A stretch of DNA of 64,000 bases from the NCBI RefSeq assembly GCF_000379465.1, contig NZ_KB905436.1:210508-274507 (forward strand). Reading direction: 5' to 3'. Under the pieces are notes generated by a model. It did not search any database. It was not told the origin of the DNA and saw only the letters and a list, made by a program, of their open reading frames with translations. Positions 27,019-36,325 of this stretch are shown piece after piece. Within the stretch, counting starts at the first letter, position 1. Each line of letters opens with the position of its first letter. The translations under genes and the position numbers were made by a program. The stretch is from Sciscionella marina DSM 45152. Lineage in GTDB: Bacteria; Actinomycetota; Actinomycetes; Mycobacteriales; Pseudonocardiaceae.

Positions 27019-27705
27019 TCATCGCGGCTTCAGTGAGGAGATCAACCATTTTCCGGACTGGTTCCGCATCTCCACTTCCACACGACTACCGTTTAGCTGC
27101 GGCCGCTGAATCCCATCGCCTTCCGTCGTCTGATTGAGGAAAACCAACAGCTTCACGTCCTCGGGATCAGCCGACACGACCGAGGTGTCGGCGACCTGCG
27201 CATTGGTCACCGCATGTCGCTTCTTCGAAGCGTCTATCACGACATTTTTCATCAGCGACTCGTACTGCTTACCGAACTCGGTAGTCAGCACATCCTGGGT
27301 ATTTTTCGTATCATTCTGAATAGTCCGATAATCATACGACAGTGCCGTCGGCACGTTCTTCTTGGCGACCGCAACCGCCGCCGCGCGCGACTCTTCGCTG
27401 GCGTTCTGCTGCACCTTGTACCACGCGAGCCAGCCAACAAAACCGCCCAGCAACACCGCCGCGATCACCATCACGACAAAAAACTTCCTCGAACGACGCT
27501 CCACCAGATTCCGCGCTTGCCGGAGGCTATCTCGCCACACGAACTTCAGCCGCGGTTTTCCCGCTTCGTCGTCTTCCCGGTCGACTACCGGATCGGCCCG
27601 ATCAGACGATTCCACTTCCCTCGGGTAAGGAGTCGGAACGTGACGCCGTCCAGACCTTGCCGGTGCCTCCTCCTTTTTGATATCCGTCTGTGCGGCCAAC
27701 TTCAT
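27019..27705 (-). CDS. Mce-associated membrane protein (Mas)
   Basis: The 228-residue protein has a charged cytoplasmic N-terminus of about 75 residues, one membrane helix (FFVVMVIAAVLLGGFVGWLA) and a periplasmic domain with AAAVAVAKKNVPTALSYDYR and SRVEVEMRNQSGKWLISSLK, the layout of Mas proteins that end Mce operons. In mycobacteria such proteins stabilise the Mce complex. ATG 27705 is chosen because GGAG lies 4 bp upstream; an ATG directly before it is too close to that site. It is the last gene of the operon and abuts the IS3 remnant. Confidence 0.85.
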   Translation of the reverse strand: MKLAAQTDIKKEEAPARSGRRHVPTPYPREVESSDRADPVVDREDDEAGKPRLKFVWRDSLRQARNLVERRSRKFFVVMVIAAVLLGGFVGWLAWYKVQQNASEESRAAAVAVAKKNVPTALSYDYRTIQNDTKNTQDVLTTEFGKQYESLMKNVVIDASKKRHAVTNAQVADTSVVSADPEDVKLLVFLNQTTEGDGIQRPQLNGSRVEVEMRNQSGKWLISSLKPR

Positions 27706-27712
27706 CATCTCC

Positions 27713-28408
27713 TCAGGGAACAAACTGCACATTGGAGGCAAGCCACCGGTCGTCTACCTTTGTCATCATCACCTTCAGCCGATATTCACGAGCCGAGCCC
27801 TTCTTGTTCGAGTCGTTTTTCACAGTCGAGTGCGCCGCAACCAATACTGTCGCATTACTCGAACCGGAAGATTCGATCCCCGCGGCATCGATACCTCCGT
27901 CCGAGGTGACATGCTGTCCGTCGATCATCTTCAAATAAGTCTCCTTCTCGGCGCCGAAGCTCTGCTTGAACTGCCCCGTGGCGCCCTCCATCAACTTGTC
28001 CGCCCCGGCCTTTGCCTGACCTGGGCGGATCGTCAACAGATTCAGCACCTCATTCCTCGCAGCATCCACAGCCTCGGATCGGTCACCGGAGCGCCCCACA
28101 CCGTTCAGAACCGATATACCGAGAACAACCGCCCCTGCCAGCAAGACCGCGACAAGAACCAGCCCCGTGACGACCTTCCACGACCGGACGTGTCCAGATG
28201 CGCTCACCTCATCCCGCTCCTCGGACGAGGACGGTCCGTCCAGCTCATCGTCCTCCGCGCTATCGCCGTCCTGCGAAACGTCTCGCAGGCGTGCGACCCG
28301 ATCTCCATCAGGCTCATCAACCGGAGCTGCTGACTGAGCCTGCGGCTCCTCGATCGACTCTTCCGATTCCCTCATGGGCTTATCGGCCGTAGCAATATGC
28401 TTTGCCAA
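27713..28408 (-). CDS. Mce-associated membrane protein (Mas)
   Basis: The 231-residue protein has an acidic N-terminal tail, one membrane helix (KVVTGLVLVAVLLAGAVVLG) and a Mas-type external domain ending LKVMMTKVDDRWLASNVQFV. The start is TTG 28408, because AAGGAGGAG lies 6-7 bp upstream; this places the first 37 bp inside the end of mceF. It pairs with the next Mas protein, and both probably sit next to the Mce tube in the membrane. Confidence 0.85.
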   Translation of the reverse strand: MAKHIATADKPMRESEESIEEPQAQSAAPVDEPDGDRVARLRDVSQDGDSAEDDELDGPSSSEERDEVSASGHVRSWKVVTGLVLVAVLLAGAVVLGISVLNGVGRSGDRSEAVDAARNEVLNLLTIRPGQAKAGADKLMEGATGQFKQSFGAEKETYLKMIDGQHVTSDGGIDAAGIESSGSSNATVLVAAHSTVKNDSNKKGSAREYRLKVMMTKVDDRWLASNVQFVP

Positions 28409-29748
28409 TTCGACTCCTCCTTGCCGTGCGCTGGCGTACCGATCCCGCCTACCGCATAAAGAGCACCATCCGGTGCCTCGGCTGTCCCTGACGACGGCGA
28501 ATAGTCACCGACACCAACCGCCTTGTCCCTGCCGTTACCACTAGCACCTGCTGCGGTGCCAGCTTGCCTGTAGCGTTGCTCATAAGCTGAACCAAGGCAG
28601 TCTTTCGTGTTCGGAGCACGCTGCCCGTCTCCGGCCATGCATTTCAGGTTCCGCGCTCCCCGCACGACGGTCTGCGCCTGATGCTGCAGTTTGCAGTACA
28701 GGTTGGGCTGAACCGGCGGAGTGTAAAGACTTGCCGGTGGCAGCTGCTTCCCCGGCGGAAGAAACCCCTTCGTGCAAGGCGTCGTCGCCTGAACCTGCGT
28801 CCGCAGGTCCAACCGCAAATGCCCATCGGTTTTCTCACTCGCCGACAGGAACGCCGTGGTCATCCTCGGATACAGCACCAGTAGCTGCTCGACCGACGGA
28901 TTGTAGGTCACCAAGGTCTGGCCCACATTGACCAGATCCGAAAGAAGTATCGGCAGGGTCGGTTTCAAATCCTGGAAGAGCCCATCGACCTGCTCGGCGG
29001 CGGGCGCACCGTGGTCAAGCAATTTCCGCAAGTCACCATCGCTCTGCCATACCCGATCGCCGAATGACGACAAGCTGTTCGCCAGCGACCGGATGTTGGA
29101 CGCCGTGTCCGTCTGTGTCTTCAACAGCGGCCCGGCACGCCTGATGAGGTCTTTCGTCGGACCGACGTTGTCCTGTGCCGTGCGGATCAACTGTTCAGCA
29201 TTGTTCAGGCTCCGAGACAATGCCGGCCCCGTACCACGAAACGCCTTCGTCAACTCGTCCAACGCCGTCCGCAGGCTCTGCTTCGGCACCGACTCCAACA
29301 GCTGGTTGGCCGACTCAAGCACCGACCCGATACTAACCGGTACATTGGTCCTATTCATCGCCACGTCCGCACCGTCTGCCAGTGCTGGCCCCGACGGATC
29401 CTTTCCAGGGACGAAATCGACGTACTGTATTCCGATCGCCGACTCACTGTGTATCTCAGCGGTGCTCGAGGCCGGAATGCGATAACTGTTGTCCAACAGC
29501 ATGCGCACCCGTACCCCATCTTTCTCCGGTGCAACCTCGGTCACCCGCCCCACCTCGGTCCCCTCATAGGAAACCTTCGTGCCCGAAGTCAGTCCCGCAG
29601 CATCGGCGAAACGGGCTGTCACCGTCTTCTCACCGAACCCGAGGAGCTGCGGCACTTGCCCATACACCAGCGTTATCACCATCAACACGACCAAACCGGC
29701 TGCGCCGAAGATCAAGAGCTGGAACCGGACGAATCTGCTTATCATCAA
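28372..29748 (-). CDS. mceF: MceF-type substrate-binding protein
   Basis: The 458-residue protein has an N-terminal membrane helix (LLIFGAAGLVVLMVITLVYG), the MlaD/Mce domain (VTARFADAAGLTSGTKVSYE), a long helical stretch (residues 150-300), and a cysteine-containing C-terminal tail rich in Pro, Gly and Ala. MceA-F form a hexameric tube that guides lipid from the outer envelope to the YrbE permease. Its start overlaps the mceE stop (ATGA). It is the sixth Mce protein in the row. Confidence 0.93.
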   Translation of the reverse strand: MMISRFVRFQLLIFGAAGLVVLMVITLVYGQVPQLLGFGEKTVTARFADAAGLTSGTKVSYEGTEVGRVTEVAPEKDGVRVRMLLDNSYRIPASSTAEIHSESAIGIQYVDFVPGKDPSGPALADGADVAMNRTNVPVSIGSVLESANQLLESVPKQSLRTALDELTKAFRGTGPALSRSLNNAEQLIRTAQDNVGPTKDLIRRAGPLLKTQTDTASNIRSLANSLSSFGDRVWQSDGDLRKLLDHGAPAAEQVDGLFQDLKPTLPILLSDLVNVGQTLVTYNPSVEQLLVLYPRMTTAFLSASEKTDGHLRLDLRTQVQATTPCTKGFLPPGKQLPPASLYTPPVQPNLYCKLQHQAQTVVRGARNLKCMAGDGQRAPNTKDCLGSAYEQRYRQAGTAAGASGNGRDKAVGVGDYSPSSGTAEAPDGALYAVGGIGTPAHGKEESNWQSILLRPISP

Positions 29749-30959
29749 TGGCCTCCCAGCGACCCGAGCAGACCACCCAACAAACCGCCACCGCCGTCCT
29801 TGTGCTGGTCGCCCGCACCGGGGCTCGGCGGCGCTGGAGTCGGAGCGGGGTTCGTATCCTGCTTCTTCTTGCCACCTAGACCTTGAAGCGGACCGGTCAG
29901 CAGGCTACCGACCTCGCTGCCGACTCCGCCCACCAAGCCCTTGATCGCCTGCGGAGAGACGAAGGCCAGTTCATCCCTCTTCAACTGCTCGTTGGACAAA
30001 TCGATCGTCAAGTAGAGGTTCGTGAAATCGCCCCGAACAGCCGTCTCTTTCGGCGCATCCTCCATACGAACAGGAAACGGTCCACTGGCGATGATGTTCG
30101 TTGCCTTCACCAATGAATCACCCGAATCCGCAAGACTCCTGGAAACATTCTTGAGATGATTCAGGTTGTCCACGAGCGGCCGTTGCAGGTTTCTGAATAC
30201 ATCATCGGACTGATCGGAGAATTTACCGATATTATTCAACGCATCCGTGATCTGCGGACGCTCCTGATCGAGGACGCTCAGCGCACGTGGCAGCTCGGAC
30301 AAGGTCTTCTTGATCGTCTGCGTGTGCGCCGCACCCTGCTTACCGAGTTCATTCAGTCCGTCCAGAGCATGTACGATACTCGACTTCTGCCGATCGGCAC
30401 TCGAAACGAGGTCGTTGATCTTGTGCAACGCATCCCTCGCTACGTTTTCACGTCCACCCAACGCATTGTTGACTTCTGACGTGATCGTGCTCAGGTTCTG
30501 AAGTCCACCGCCATTGAGGAGGTTTGACGCGCCAGCCAACGTCTCCTCGGTGTCCGGGTACGCCTTCGTGCGCGAAAGCGGGATGCTGCCGCCATCGGCT
30601 AATCGGCCCACCGGCGCCTCACCGGGCGGCGGGCCGAGCTCGATATGGCTGGACCCCAGTAGACTGGTCTGGCCAATCTTGGCGACAGCGTTTTTCGGCA
30701 AGATGACATTCCGATTCAATCGCACAGTAGCCAACGCATGCCAGTGATCCGGCCTCATTCCCGTCACGGCTCCGACGACAACATTATTGTCCATGACTTG
30801 AGCGTTCGAGAAAACATTGTTCAGGTTCTCGAACTCGATGTTGACCGTATACGATCCATCGCCATCGCCCTCGCCGCCTGGCCAGACGCCGTCTCCTGCC
30901 GAACAGCCTGCGACCATGATCGCCGCAACGAGGAACACTGCGCACTTCGCGACCCTCAT
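29745..30959 (-). CDS. mceE: MceE-type lipoprotein
   Basis: The 404-residue protein starts with a lipoprotein signal (FLVAAIMVAGC, Cys at about residue 19), as expected for the MceE/LprK position. The Mce domain follows (VNIEFENLNNVFSNAQVMDN), then a helical region and a Pro-rich C-terminal tail with GGGGLLGGLLGSLGG. It would anchor the Mce tube through lipid rather than a helix. The gap from the mceD stop is 2 bp. Confidence 0.93.
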   Translation of the reverse strand: MRVAKCAVFLVAAIMVAGCSAGDGVWPGGEGDGDGSYTVNIEFENLNNVFSNAQVMDNNVVVGAVTGMRPDHWHALATVRLNRNVILPKNAVAKIGQTSLLGSSHIELGPPPGEAPVGRLADGGSIPLSRTKAYPDTEETLAGASNLLNGGGLQNLSTITSEVNNALGGRENVARDALHKINDLVSSADRQKSSIVHALDGLNELGKQGAAHTQTIKKTLSELPRALSVLDQERPQITDALNNIGKFSDQSDDVFRNLQRPLVDNLNHLKNVSRSLADSGDSLVKATNIIASGPFPVRMEDAPKETAVRGDFTNLYLTIDLSNEQLKRDELAFVSPQAIKGLVGGVGSEVGSLLTGPLQGLGGKKKQDTNPAPTPAPPSPGAGDQHKDGGGGLLGGLLGSLGGH

Positions 30960-30961
30960 CG

Positions 30962-32197
30962 CTACTTTCCCGCCTTCGGTTTGAGCAGACCGCCCAGAAC
31001 TCCGGGCACGTCAGGCTTGGGCAATATCTGGTTAGGACCAACGTTCACCTGCGGTGGTGTCCCGTTCAACGGAAGCGTCGGGTTCACGTTCACCGGTGGA
31101 TGGTCCAACTGCAGCAGATTGAGCAATGGCCCAGCATACTTCTTACAGAGATTCATCGCCTCGTTCAGGGGCTTCTCAGTCACCGTCTGAATAGCGGAAC
31201 AGACGAACTCGGACGGGTTTTTCAGGTTCGGCACATCCAGGCTCCCAGTGAAGGAACCATCACGGCCCGAGTAAATTCCGTAGAAGTTCCCGAACACCGT
31301 CGGCGCGACGTGCAATGCTTGCTCCAGGCTCTCCTTCTGCTTAGCAATCGAACTCGACACGTCCGCCATCTGCCCCACGGCCTGCTTTGCCTCAGCTCGA
31401 TGCTGCTTCAGAAACGCCGTCACGTCCTCGGCCGCGGAGTCCAGCCCCCGCAGCGCTACCGCCAATTGGTCCTTATTGTCGTCGAGTACGCCGGACACCG
31501 AATCCAGTCGTCGCATAAATTGCTCAATTTGGTCATCACTCGTACCGATCGCCCGTACGAAGACCTGAAGATTTCGTACGCTTCCGAACAGGTCGCTCCT
31601 CCCATCGGACAAGGTCTGCATCGCCTGCGAGACTTGCTCGACCGTCTGATGGAAGTTTTGCCCCTGCCCTTTGTACTTCGCTGCCGCATTCAGCAAGCTA
31701 TTCAACGAACCGTTCTTGTTCGCTCCGTTCGGACCGAGCGCGTCCGTCAACTGGCTCAACTGTTTCTTCACGTCATCGAATTCCACCGGGACCGCCGTTC
31801 GATCCTCGGATATTACGGCGCCATCAGCCAACTTCGGGCCGTTGACGCGCCCAGGAGTGAGCTGTATATACCTCACGCTCAACAGCGCCGGTGACACAAT
31901 AGCGGCACGCGCGTCTCTATCCGCCGCATACTTACTATCGTAGTGGAACCGAACGGCCGCGCGACCCGGCTGCGGCGTGATCGAGTCGATGGTTCCCACC
32001 TTCAAGCCCCTGATACGAACCTCATCGCCGGCGTACAGTCCCTTGGTGTTCGAAAAGTAGGCCGTCACATTGGTGTTCTGACCCTGAAACCAGACCACCA
32101 TGGCTGCGGCTACCGCAAGGACGACAACGGTCAAAGCCGTCACGACACGCACGCCCCTACCGCCGGCCGTATTCTTAAGGACCGATACGAATCTCAT
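30962..32197 (-). CDS. mceD: MceD-type substrate-binding protein
   Basis: The 411-residue protein has a membrane helix (VVTALTVVVLAVAAAMVVWF), an Mce domain (VTAYFSNTKGLYAGDEVRIR), a helical barrel region (about residues 120-290) and a Pro-rich tail (NVNPTLPLNGTPPQVNVGP). Start overlaps the mceC stop. It is a subunit of the Mce lipid-transport tube. Confidence 0.92.
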   Translation of the reverse strand: MRFVSVLKNTAGGRGVRVVTALTVVVLAVAAAMVVWFQGQNTNVTAYFSNTKGLYAGDEVRIRGLKVGTIDSITPQPGRAAVRFHYDSKYAADRDARAAIVSPALLSVRYIQLTPGRVNGPKLADGAVISEDRTAVPVEFDDVKKQLSQLTDALGPNGANKNGSLNSLLNAAAKYKGQGQNFHQTVEQVSQAMQTLSDGRSDLFGSVRNLQVFVRAIGTSDDQIEQFMRRLDSVSGVLDDNKDQLAVALRGLDSAAEDVTAFLKQHRAEAKQAVGQMADVSSSIAKQKESLEQALHVAPTVFGNFYGIYSGRDGSFTGSLDVPNLKNPSEFVCSAIQTVTEKPLNEAMNLCKKYAGPLLNLLQLDHPPVNVNPTLPLNGTPPQVNVGPNQILPKPDVPGVLGGLLKPKAGK

Positions 32198-33240
32198 TTC
32201 GTTCCTCCCGGCTCGGCGGGACCAGTCGCTCCCGGAGCGATCGTACGGTCCGGGGGTGTGTACTGCCCGGGAAGCGGCGTTATATTCGTCAAGGCCAGAT
32301 TACTGATGAAGGCGTCCCAGAAGGGCCCGGATGCCAACGCCTCACCCAGTGTTTGCGCTACTGGCCCGGCCTTTTGAATTGCTGACGCGATACTACCTTC
32401 GTTTCTCCGTAAAACGTCGAGGACGCTGTTCAAATGCTGTAAAGCCGGGCCGAGCTGATCCTTGTTGTCTTTCACCAAGCCGCTAACCTGCTGAGCAACC
32501 GAGTCCATATTAACGATAAGGGCGTGGATCTCGGCCTTTCGACTCTGAAGCTCATCCAAAAGCGCACCACCATCGGTGAACAACTTGTTCAGTTGAATAT
32601 TGCGACTCGCCAAAATACCTGACACACCGTTCGCGCCGCGGAACAGGTCACGCACCTTTGAGTCACGCGAGGATACGGATTGAGACAGCCTCGTCAAGCC
32701 TTGCAGCGCCGGCCTCAGTTCACCTGGAGCACCCCCGAACGCGGAGGAGATCGCATCGAATGAACTAGCCAACTTCTTCTTGTCGATATCACCGGCAAGC
32801 GTGCTGACATTGCCGAGTTGCGATGTGATGTCATAGGGGACAGTCGTTCGCGATTGTGGGATCAACGCATCCGACGCCAGCTGACCTGATCCGGAAGGCG
32901 TCACTTCCAGATACTTCTTGCCCAGTAGCGTCTCGGTCTTGATCGCCGCTGATGTGTGCTGCCCCAACCTTCCGACTTCATTCGAGGTGATAGCGAAGTC
33001 CACAACGATCGAGTCGTCCGTCAAGTCGATGTCCTGAACCTTGCCGACCGTCACTCCGCCGATACGCACTTGCGACCCGACTTCGAGACCCGCCACATCG
33101 GTGAAGGCGGCACGATAAACCTCTGCGCCCAACAACTTGGGGAAGGCGTCGAAGTTGAACAAAACCCCGAGCACGAGGCCGACAACCGCAAGGCTCACGA
33201 CCGCTACCCGAACCGGACTCATTTCACGGAAGCTCTTCAT
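32194..33240 (-). CDS. mceC: MceC-type substrate-binding protein
   Basis: The 348-residue protein has a membrane helix (VRVAVVSLAVVGLVLGVLF), an Mce domain (YRAAFTDVAGLEVGSQVRIG) and a long helical region with repeated heptads (residues 150-310). The short tail ends TGPAEPGGTK. Start overlaps the mceB stop (ATGA). Subunit of the Mce tube. Confidence 0.92.
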   Translation of the reverse strand: MKSFREMSPVRVAVVSLAVVGLVLGVLFNFDAFPKLLGAEVYRAAFTDVAGLEVGSQVRIGGVTVGKVQDIDLTDDSIVVDFAITSNEVGRLGQHTSAAIKTETLLGKKYLEVTPSGSGQLASDALIPQSRTTVPYDITSQLGNVSTLAGDIDKKKLASSFDAISSAFGGAPGELRPALQGLTRLSQSVSSRDSKVRDLFRGANGVSGILASRNIQLNKLFTDGGALLDELQSRKAEIHALIVNMDSVAQQVSGLVKDNKDQLGPALQHLNSVLDVLRRNEGSIASAIQKAGPVAQTLGEALASGPFWDAFISNLALTNITPLPGQYTPPDRTIAPGATGPAEPGGTK

Positions 33241-34283
33241 GGTTTACCTGGCCTTCCGCAACGATCAGTCGGATGCATCAACCAAGGCGTATAGATACTC
33301 TTGTCACCCACACCGCTCAACCTGACCCGGATGCCGCAAGCATATGCATTCGTAAATGATCCTCGGTTCCCGATCCTGTCGAATACGGTATAAAACACCG
33401 GCAGCAATTGAAGTGACTTTTCGAGGTACCCCTTGTCGGCGTCCACATTTTTTAGCAGTCTGCCGGATTGATTGATCGTCTCTTTCAACGGCGGCCTGGC
33501 CGTCTTGAGTGTGTCGGTCAGGGTTCCGGTCAGATCGGCGACTTTTCCTAGTGACTGCCCTATCGGTTTCCTGTCGGAAGCCAAGCCGCTAACCAGTGCT
33601 TGTAGCTTGTTCAACAGCATAGAGAACTCCCCGCCATGCTGGTTGACAGTTCCGAGCACCGTGTTGAGGTTATCGATCACCTTACCGATGAGCTGATCGT
33701 GCCCCGCCAGATTGTTCGTCAGTGAGCCAAGATGTGCGAGTAATCCCTGGACCGTTTGCCCTTGTCCCTGGAACACCGCGATCAGTTCTCCGGCGACGGC
33801 GTTCACTTGTTTCGGTTGCAGACCTTGAAAAAGCGGCTGGAAACCATTGAGCAATGTATCAAGGTCCAATGCAGGCTTTGTACGTCCGACCGGTATAGTG
33901 GCGCCGACTTTCATAGGGGTCTGCACACCGGAACCCCTAGTGAGGTCAAGGTAACGGTCGCCAGTGAGGTTACGATACCGAATATTGGCATGAACGCTTT
34001 CGGGAAGATACTGACCTTGTTCGATACTAAATGCGACAGTGGGTTTGCCATCGTGGAGCTCGATATCTTCGACACTTCCGACTTTGACACCCGCAATTTC
34101 CACCGCATTGCCCGCGGAAAGTCCCATCACGTTGCCGAAAGCAGCCTTGTACTGTTTTGTGCTACCGAAGGTCGTTTGAGACAACTGGACGGCCAGAGCA
34201 GCAAGCACGAGGGCGCAGATCACGGCCAAAATAGACAATCTGGTCAGATCGCCGCGGATCGCTATAGCGGATTTTCGCGTCAC
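33237..34283 (-). CDS. mceB: MceB-type substrate-binding protein
   Basis: The 348-residue protein has a membrane helix (LSILAVICALVLAALAVQL), an Mce domain (YKAAFGNVMGLSAGNAVEIA) and a helical region. The C-terminus (NAYACGIRVRLSGVG...DRCGRP) carries the two conserved cysteines seen in MceB proteins. Start overlaps the mceA stop. Confidence 0.92.
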   Translation of the reverse strand: MTRKSAIAIRGDLTRLSILAVICALVLAALAVQLSQTTFGSTKQYKAAFGNVMGLSAGNAVEIAGVKVGSVEDIELHDGKPTVAFSIEQGQYLPESVHANIRYRNLTGDRYLDLTRGSGVQTPMKVGATIPVGRTKPALDLDTLLNGFQPLFQGLQPKQVNAVAGELIAVFQGQGQTVQGLLAHLGSLTNNLAGHDQLIGKVIDNLNTVLGTVNQHGGEFSMLLNKLQALVSGLASDRKPIGQSLGKVADLTGTLTDTLKTARPPLKETINQSGRLLKNVDADKGYLEKSLQLLPVFYTVFDRIGNRGSFTNAYACGIRVRLSGVGDKSIYTPWLMHPTDRCGRPGKP

Positions 34284-35443
34284 TTCGGTCCCCCAGAGCC
34301 AGGGATACCCTCACTACTGTCAGGATCTTCCATACCTGCCCCCGGAACCTCCATACCCGCACCCGGTATCTTGTATTTCGGCGCCGGGCCGTTTACGCCA
34401 GCCATCGGAAGACCGAGGCAAGCCGGTCCGCTATGCGTGTCCTGACGCGGAAGGTTTTGGGGATAACGGTAGGGTTCCTTCCCTGGAAGAAACCCTACCA
34501 TCACGCGGGCCCCCGGACCGTACTTGCGTGATCCCATAATCTGAGTGAGCCGTTTTTGCGACTTATCCATACCCTGGAAGAGACACGGATACTCCGGCGC
34601 ATACTTGTCCAGGAGACGACTGGTCGGAAGAAGGAGATTCAAGCTGTCGACCAGGTTCTTACCATTACTGGCAAGCAGATTTCCTCCATCTTGTCCAGTG
34701 GCGCCGAGTTGGCGGAGGAAGCCATCGACTGACGGTCGCTTATCCACAAGCGTGTTTCCAATATTCGTCCCCTTGTCCAGGAGATTGAATAGCGGGCGCG
34801 CAAGGCTTGCGTAGAGACCAGCTACGTCTCCGAGCCTGTTGAGATCGTTCGTCGCGGAGCTTATCTCGGGGTTTATGTCTGCGAGATACCGATCCACCTG
34901 GGCCAAGACATTGCCCAACTGCCCGCCCTTGCCCTGCAATGCGGTGGACATACTGTTCAGAAGAGTATTCACCTGCGATGGCTTCGCCGTGCTGAGCACG
35001 TCGGTCAGGTTCTGGAACACCTTGTTCACCTCGACCCCAACGTGATCAGCGGTCAGTACAGTCCCATCCCGGACTGGTCGACCAGCGTTCGTGGCGGGGG
35101 CGGAAAGGCTGATAAATTTGTTCCCGAACGCCGTTTCCGGACTGATCGAAGCGCTTGCATTCTGCGGTACCAGATGTGAGTCCTGGCTCTGGATCGCCAA
35201 ATCCAGTGCGGCCCCCTGGTCTGTCAACTGCACACCCTTGACGGTACCGATCACGACGCCGTGCATTTTCACGGAGTTGCTGGGCGCCATCATCAGTCCA
35301 GCGCGATCCGTCATGAGACGTACAGAGACGGTCGAAGCGAACGCGTTGTTCATCAGTGCAAGCGTGAGCGAAATTATGCCCACGAACGCAACGAGCATGC
35401 CGGCCCCGGTAATCCTTGCGCCGTAGTCCTTCATGATGGCCAT
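34280..35443 (-). CDS. mceA: MceA-type substrate-binding protein
   Basis: The 387-residue protein has a membrane helix (GAGMLVAFVGIISLTLALM), an Mce domain (VSVRLMTDRAGLMMAPSNSV) and a helical region. The C-terminal tail carries the short repeat IPGAGMEVPGAGMEDP followed by GIPGSGGPK, probably flexible and exposed at the tip of the tube. It follows yrbEB after 7 bp. First of the six Mce proteins. Confidence 0.92.
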   Translation of the reverse strand: MAIMKDYGARITGAGMLVAFVGIISLTLALMNNAFASTVSVRLMTDRAGLMMAPSNSVKMHGVVIGTVKGVQLTDQGAALDLAIQSQDSHLVPQNASASISPETAFGNKFISLSAPATNAGRPVRDGTVLTADHVGVEVNKVFQNLTDVLSTAKPSQVNTLLNSMSTALQGKGGQLGNVLAQVDRYLADINPEISSATNDLNRLGDVAGLYASLARPLFNLLDKGTNIGNTLVDKRPSVDGFLRQLGATGQDGGNLLASNGKNLVDSLNLLLPTSRLLDKYAPEYPCLFQGMDKSQKRLTQIMGSRKYGPGARVMVGFLPGKEPYRYPQNLPRQDTHSGPACLGLPMAGVNGPAPKYKIPGAGMEVPGAGMEDPDSSEGIPGSGGPK

Positions 35444-35450
35444 GGTTTGC

Positions 35451-36299
35451 TTACCCCGAAATGTGCAGAGTTTTCGTGCCGCCCCAAAGCGCCATGGCGA
35501 CCAGCAGATTGACTGTCGATATCGAGATCAGCGAGGCGCGCACTGCTCGCCCCACAGCTTCTCCAACTCCTGCCGGACCGCCCGTGGCAGTATAGCCGTA
35601 GTAGCAGTGCACTAAGATCACCACTATCGCGAGCGCGATAGCCTGGACGAACGAGTAAAGTAAATCGATAGGCTGAAGAAACGTATAAAAATAGTGATCA
35701 TATGCGCCCGAGGACACGTGATAGAACAGCACGGTGACCGCTTTATAACCGACATAACTCAGTATAACCGAGGCTGCATACAATGGAATCACGGTGACGA
35801 ACCCGGCTACGAGCCGGGTTGATACGAGATAAGGGAGAGACCGTATCCCCATCGTTTCCAAGGCATCTATCTCTTCATTGATACGCATTGATCCGAGTTG
35901 GGCAGTGATTCCCGTGCCTACTGTCGCCGCCAAGCCGGCACCCGCGATGAGAGGTGCGGCCAACCTGGTATTGATAAACGCAGAAGCGAATCCGGACAGC
36001 GCCGTCAGCCCAACTTGGTTTAGTCCGTAGTATGCTTGCACACCAGCGTTGGTTGCGGCGAAGAACGTGAGGAACCCGGTGATTGCCACCGATCCGCCTA
36101 CCAGGGCCAATGCTCCGCTACCCATACCGACCTCGGCGATGAGCCGTAATTGCTCTCGTTTATATCGAACAATGACCCGGTAGACCCACTTGAACACATT
36201 GCCGTAGAAGATCCCCTGGCGTCCGATCGCATCCAATGTACGCCCGGGGGCCTTGAGCACAGAGGCTATATGCTCTTTTACCGCAGTCTTGTTCGCCAT
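35451..36299 (-). CDS. yrbEB: YrbEB-type Mce permease (MlaE family)
   Basis: The 282-residue integral membrane protein has 5-6 hydrophobic segments and the MlaE-type coupling segment LGSMRINEEIDALETMGIRS. It pairs with YrbEA as the permease of the Mce ABC transporter. The start is ATG 36299 with GAGG 7 bp upstream; the open frame extends to 36479, but that would overlap yrbEA deeply. Confidence 0.93.
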   Translation of the reverse strand: MANKTAVKEHIASVLKAPGRTLDAIGRQGIFYGNVFKWVYRVIVRYKREQLRLIAEVGMGSGALALVGGSVAITGFLTFFAATNAGVQAYYGLNQVGLTALSGFASAFINTRLAAPLIAGAGLAATVGTGITAQLGSMRINEEIDALETMGIRSLPYLVSTRLVAGFVTVIPLYAASVILSYVGYKAVTVLFYHVSSGAYDHYFYTFLQPIDLLYSFVQAIALAIVVILVHCYYGYTATGGPAGVGEAVGRAVRASLISISTVNLLVAMALWGGTKTLHISG

Positions 36300-36325
36300 G
36301 CCAGTCCTCGCGTCATTTCGTATTT

